Positions 61,470 to 64,000 of a stretch of DNA of 64,000 bases are shown here, piece after piece (the stretch's first letter is position 1; each line of letters starts with the position of its first letter). The notes beneath the pieces were generated by a model that saw only the letters and a program-made list of their open reading frames with translations, was not told where the DNA came from and ran no database searches. The position numbers and the translations under genes are program-made. This stretch comes from Phoronis australis (lineage: Eukaryota; Phoronida; Phoronidae): positions 786,010-850,009 of the forward strand of contig NMRA01000105.1 in assembly GCA_002633005.1 (NCBI GenBank), read 5' to 3'.

Positions 61470-62990
61470 CTAAAAACCTCATTTTAGCCAGCTTAGCTCC
61501 TTATCACAAATCCTTTCATCTTTCTTTTGGGCATTATAGTTGGGCAATCATCACCATATCTTACACCTGCCAGTGTTCATCTACTGTGTAGATCAAATTT
61601 TCCTAAAAAATTCATAATTTATTCATTCAATAACAAAACACAAACAATAACAAATACAGTGACATGTCACAACCACAGGTGTCTCTTATGAGCAAATTAT
61701 AATCATCAGAATACAAATTTTCCAATAGCGGAAGGCATTGCAAATTGTTCCAGGTGAAAACAGCTGCCACCGACTGGCCCAGATCAAAAGATAGTACAAA
61801 TTGCCTCCATAAAATCTCCACAAAACTCCATCCCTATGAGTAACATTTCTAACATTCATTCCAGGACACTCAAAATTATAATTTGAAATATTTCAAATGA
61901 CAGTAGTTGCCTGGCAAAATTGTTCAAGACATTCAACATTTTGGATGTAAACTTTCAGTTCTCCACATCATCCTTACCCCATGTTCCAACAGCCACACAA
62001 GAACCTTCTGCCACCATACGAAGCCCTACCCGTTCATCCTTACTTCTTTCCGGAGTCAATTCAATTAATTTTCTCAGCAACAGTCCATGTTTCAACCGGA
62101 ACTATTTCCAGACATCACATATACCACTTCATAGATTTTGTATCTCTAGAAAAGGCATGTTATGTAAGAGGAAAGTTTTGCAAGTTTAGTGAGATCTTAC
62201 AAGAACATCACCCTATATTGTAACACAACCACTATCTTACAGGTGCTTACAGGACTTTATCCACAAGTCTGCACATTTAGTCAAATATGTACAAAACTAC
62301 AGAATTTTACTCAGAAAAAGTATATCTTTTCTGAAAGTAGACCCAATTGGGTAGAATTTGATTTTTGACTATATATAAATCGGCCATTAATTAGTTTACA
62401 TGACCTTGCCATTTATGCAAATTTAGAAAAAAACAAAAGGTACATTGACAGCAAAACAACAACGAGACCAAATTTCATATTATAAAAACAATCTCAAAAA
62501 CGCTCATAGTTTTCTAAATTATCATTACATTTTCGTTTTAGACAACTTTTTTATAACTTTTTTCTGATAGCTCTTCATGCAAGAGTGGAACATTCTAAGA
62601 ACAATTCGTGAAGATGGTTTGGAGAACGGTGTGAGGAATAGTGTCTGAAACTTGCATGTGAATTTTATCAGCCATTTCTGAGATAGGGCATTCCAAAGTT
62701 GGCCAAAATTGGACATTTTCTAGGGTGCTACATGACCTTAAGTAATCAAATGACGTAACTACAGAAATACCAATGAATGACACTGATTACAAATAGTCCC
62801 TAGTTTTCAACAACACAAAGAATGGCACATAAACATCCAGTCAAGTTCATGACCAACTATATCTTGCTACTACTATATCTCCATTGACTTGTGCGTTAGA
62901 GAACCCACACCAGGTGTCGCCATGATGTTGAACCTATTTTGTGTGCCCTGTGGCTCTGATATCCACCAAGGGTATTCCCACACATGTTTG
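61470..62990. other. Stretch without a supported gene
   Basis: Open frames at 61627-61821 (minus) and 61981-62223 (plus) have no recognisable motif. AT-rich, with no long repeats noticed. Confidence 0.35.
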
Positions 62991-62993
62991 CAT

Positions 62994-63298
62994 CCAGTTG
63001 AGCACTGTGTACTCTTCTGATATCTATCAAGTGGAGTGTACTCCTCTGATATCCATCGAATGTATTTACTCACATGTCCACAGTCAGTTGGGCGCTATGT
63101 ACTCCTCTGATATCTATCAAGTGTATTCAGACATATGTCCACAACCATCACTTGGGCACTGTGTACTCCTCTGATATCTATCACGTGACTGTATTCACAC
63201 AAATGTCCACAGCCAGTTGGGCACTGTGTACTCCTCTGATATTTATCAAGTGTATTCACACAAATGCCCACAGCCAGTTGGGCACTGTGTACTCTTCT
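62994..63298. repeat. Minisatellite of ~60-65 bp units (about five copies)
   Basis: Units contain GGGCACTGTGTACTCCTCTG, ATATCTATCAAGTGTATTCA and CACAAATGTCCACAGCCAGT with small changes and length variation. The open frame through it (SSDIYQV repeats) is a by-product. Confidence 0.9.
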
Positions 63299-64000
63299 GT
63301 AGCCACTCTTCGATGTGTTTCAAGTGTCCACCATGACAGCACCCTTGGCACCAAACATACAAACCTTTCACGGGCAGATGACTGAATCAAAATAAGATAG
63401 ATATAACATTAGATAGTTTAATTACAGTACTTCACGCCTGTCTACGTAAGAAGTCTGACAATTTGAAACTATAAGTGAACTTACCACTTAGCTTCGTTGC
63501 CTGTCACCATTTAGTTACTTAGTCACAACATTCAGTTTTCAGAAAATATCTAGGATTAAGTGTGAAAAAGTTCTTGCACAACCTGAACACTGTTGACAAA
63601 CTGATGGCTGAGCGTTCTCCAGTTCAATGACTTTACCAGACTATGCTTGTGTCTGATAATATCTGATTCATTTGTAACAGCTGAGAGCAGTCTTTTGTCT
63701 GGTATGACAACATGCAGGCCACTTACCTACTGTAGGATGTTTCAAAGAGTTACTGAAACTGTACCTGGTAATGTGTTCGGACAGAATAGATTCTCTTAAC
63801 TTCAGTTGGAGTTGGGCAATTTTGATGATTCAAAAACTACCACCCGCAGGACCAGCGTTTGACAAGAATTCAGAATTGTTATTGGTTTATATAATTATTC
63901 AAACAGTTTATAACCTATCTCCTATTTTTAACAGCACAGCCCACTGAGGTATCCCAGATTAGAGCAATTATCCATCAAAATGGAGCTGGTCCTTCAACCA

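Noticed and set aside
62994-63298. CRISPR-like spacing of repeats
   Set aside because: Repeats are contiguous and diverged, without unique spacers, in a eukaryotic context.
62941-63385. ORFs with SSDIYQV repeats
   Set aside because: Product of the 60-65-bp minisatellite read in frame; the phase changes between units.

Overview
This is eukaryotic, animal-type genomic DNA: genes are cut into small exons with GT-AG introns, most of the window is intron or repeat, and there are CR1/L1-type LINE remnants, short inverted-repeat elements, a tRNA-derived element and microsatellites. No bacterial operons, rRNA or CRISPR are present. The gene families (monoamine-oxidase-like flavoenzymes and a carnosine-synthase-like ATP-grasp ligase) and the repeat style suggest a marine invertebrate, perhaps a hemichordate, cephalochordate or other deuterostome. 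That placement is inference only.

Layout. Positions 1-3243, minus strand: the 3' part of a multi-exon gene whose four exons join perfectly in phase. I do not recognise its protein; one possible further upstream exon lies near 8.5 kb. Positions 10030-26381, plus strand: a complete 14-exon monoamine oxidase (MAO)-like gene, copy A, encoding 532 aa. Positions 28.36-30.24 kb, minus: a broken Tx1/L1-type LINE. Positions 31362-36422, plus: a four-exon ATP-grasp ligase resembling carnosine synthase (458 aa), with a second broken LINE in its first intron. Positions 38.3-39.3 kb, plus: a 3' fragment of a third MAO-like gene, now a pseudogene. Positions 40085-59815, plus: a second complete 14-exon MAO-like gene, copy B, encoding 533 aa. 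Positions 59.8-64 kb: no recognised gene; an LTR-like segment and a minisatellite.

Biology. Copies A and B share intron positions and phases, arose by duplication, and keep the FAD dinucleotide-binding motif, the conserved lysine near the flavin, both aromatic-cage tyrosines and a C-terminal membrane anchor. Both have lost the cysteine that covalently holds FAD in mammalian MAO (Ala in A, Gly in B). Between them sits the amino-acid/dipeptide-type ligase on the same strand. An amine-oxidising and amide-forming gene neighbourhood is a reasonable but unproven reading. Exon 8 is nearly identical between A and B even at synonymous sites, which points to gene conversion.

Repeats. Introns hold a foldback-like element (17.5-20.2 kb), a palindromic TCCTATAGGA array (57.5-58.9 kb), a 590-bp tandem duplication (52.0-53.2 kb), a dispersed satellite-like family in three clusters, several MITE-like families and a Penelope-like inverted repeat with a hammerhead-like core.
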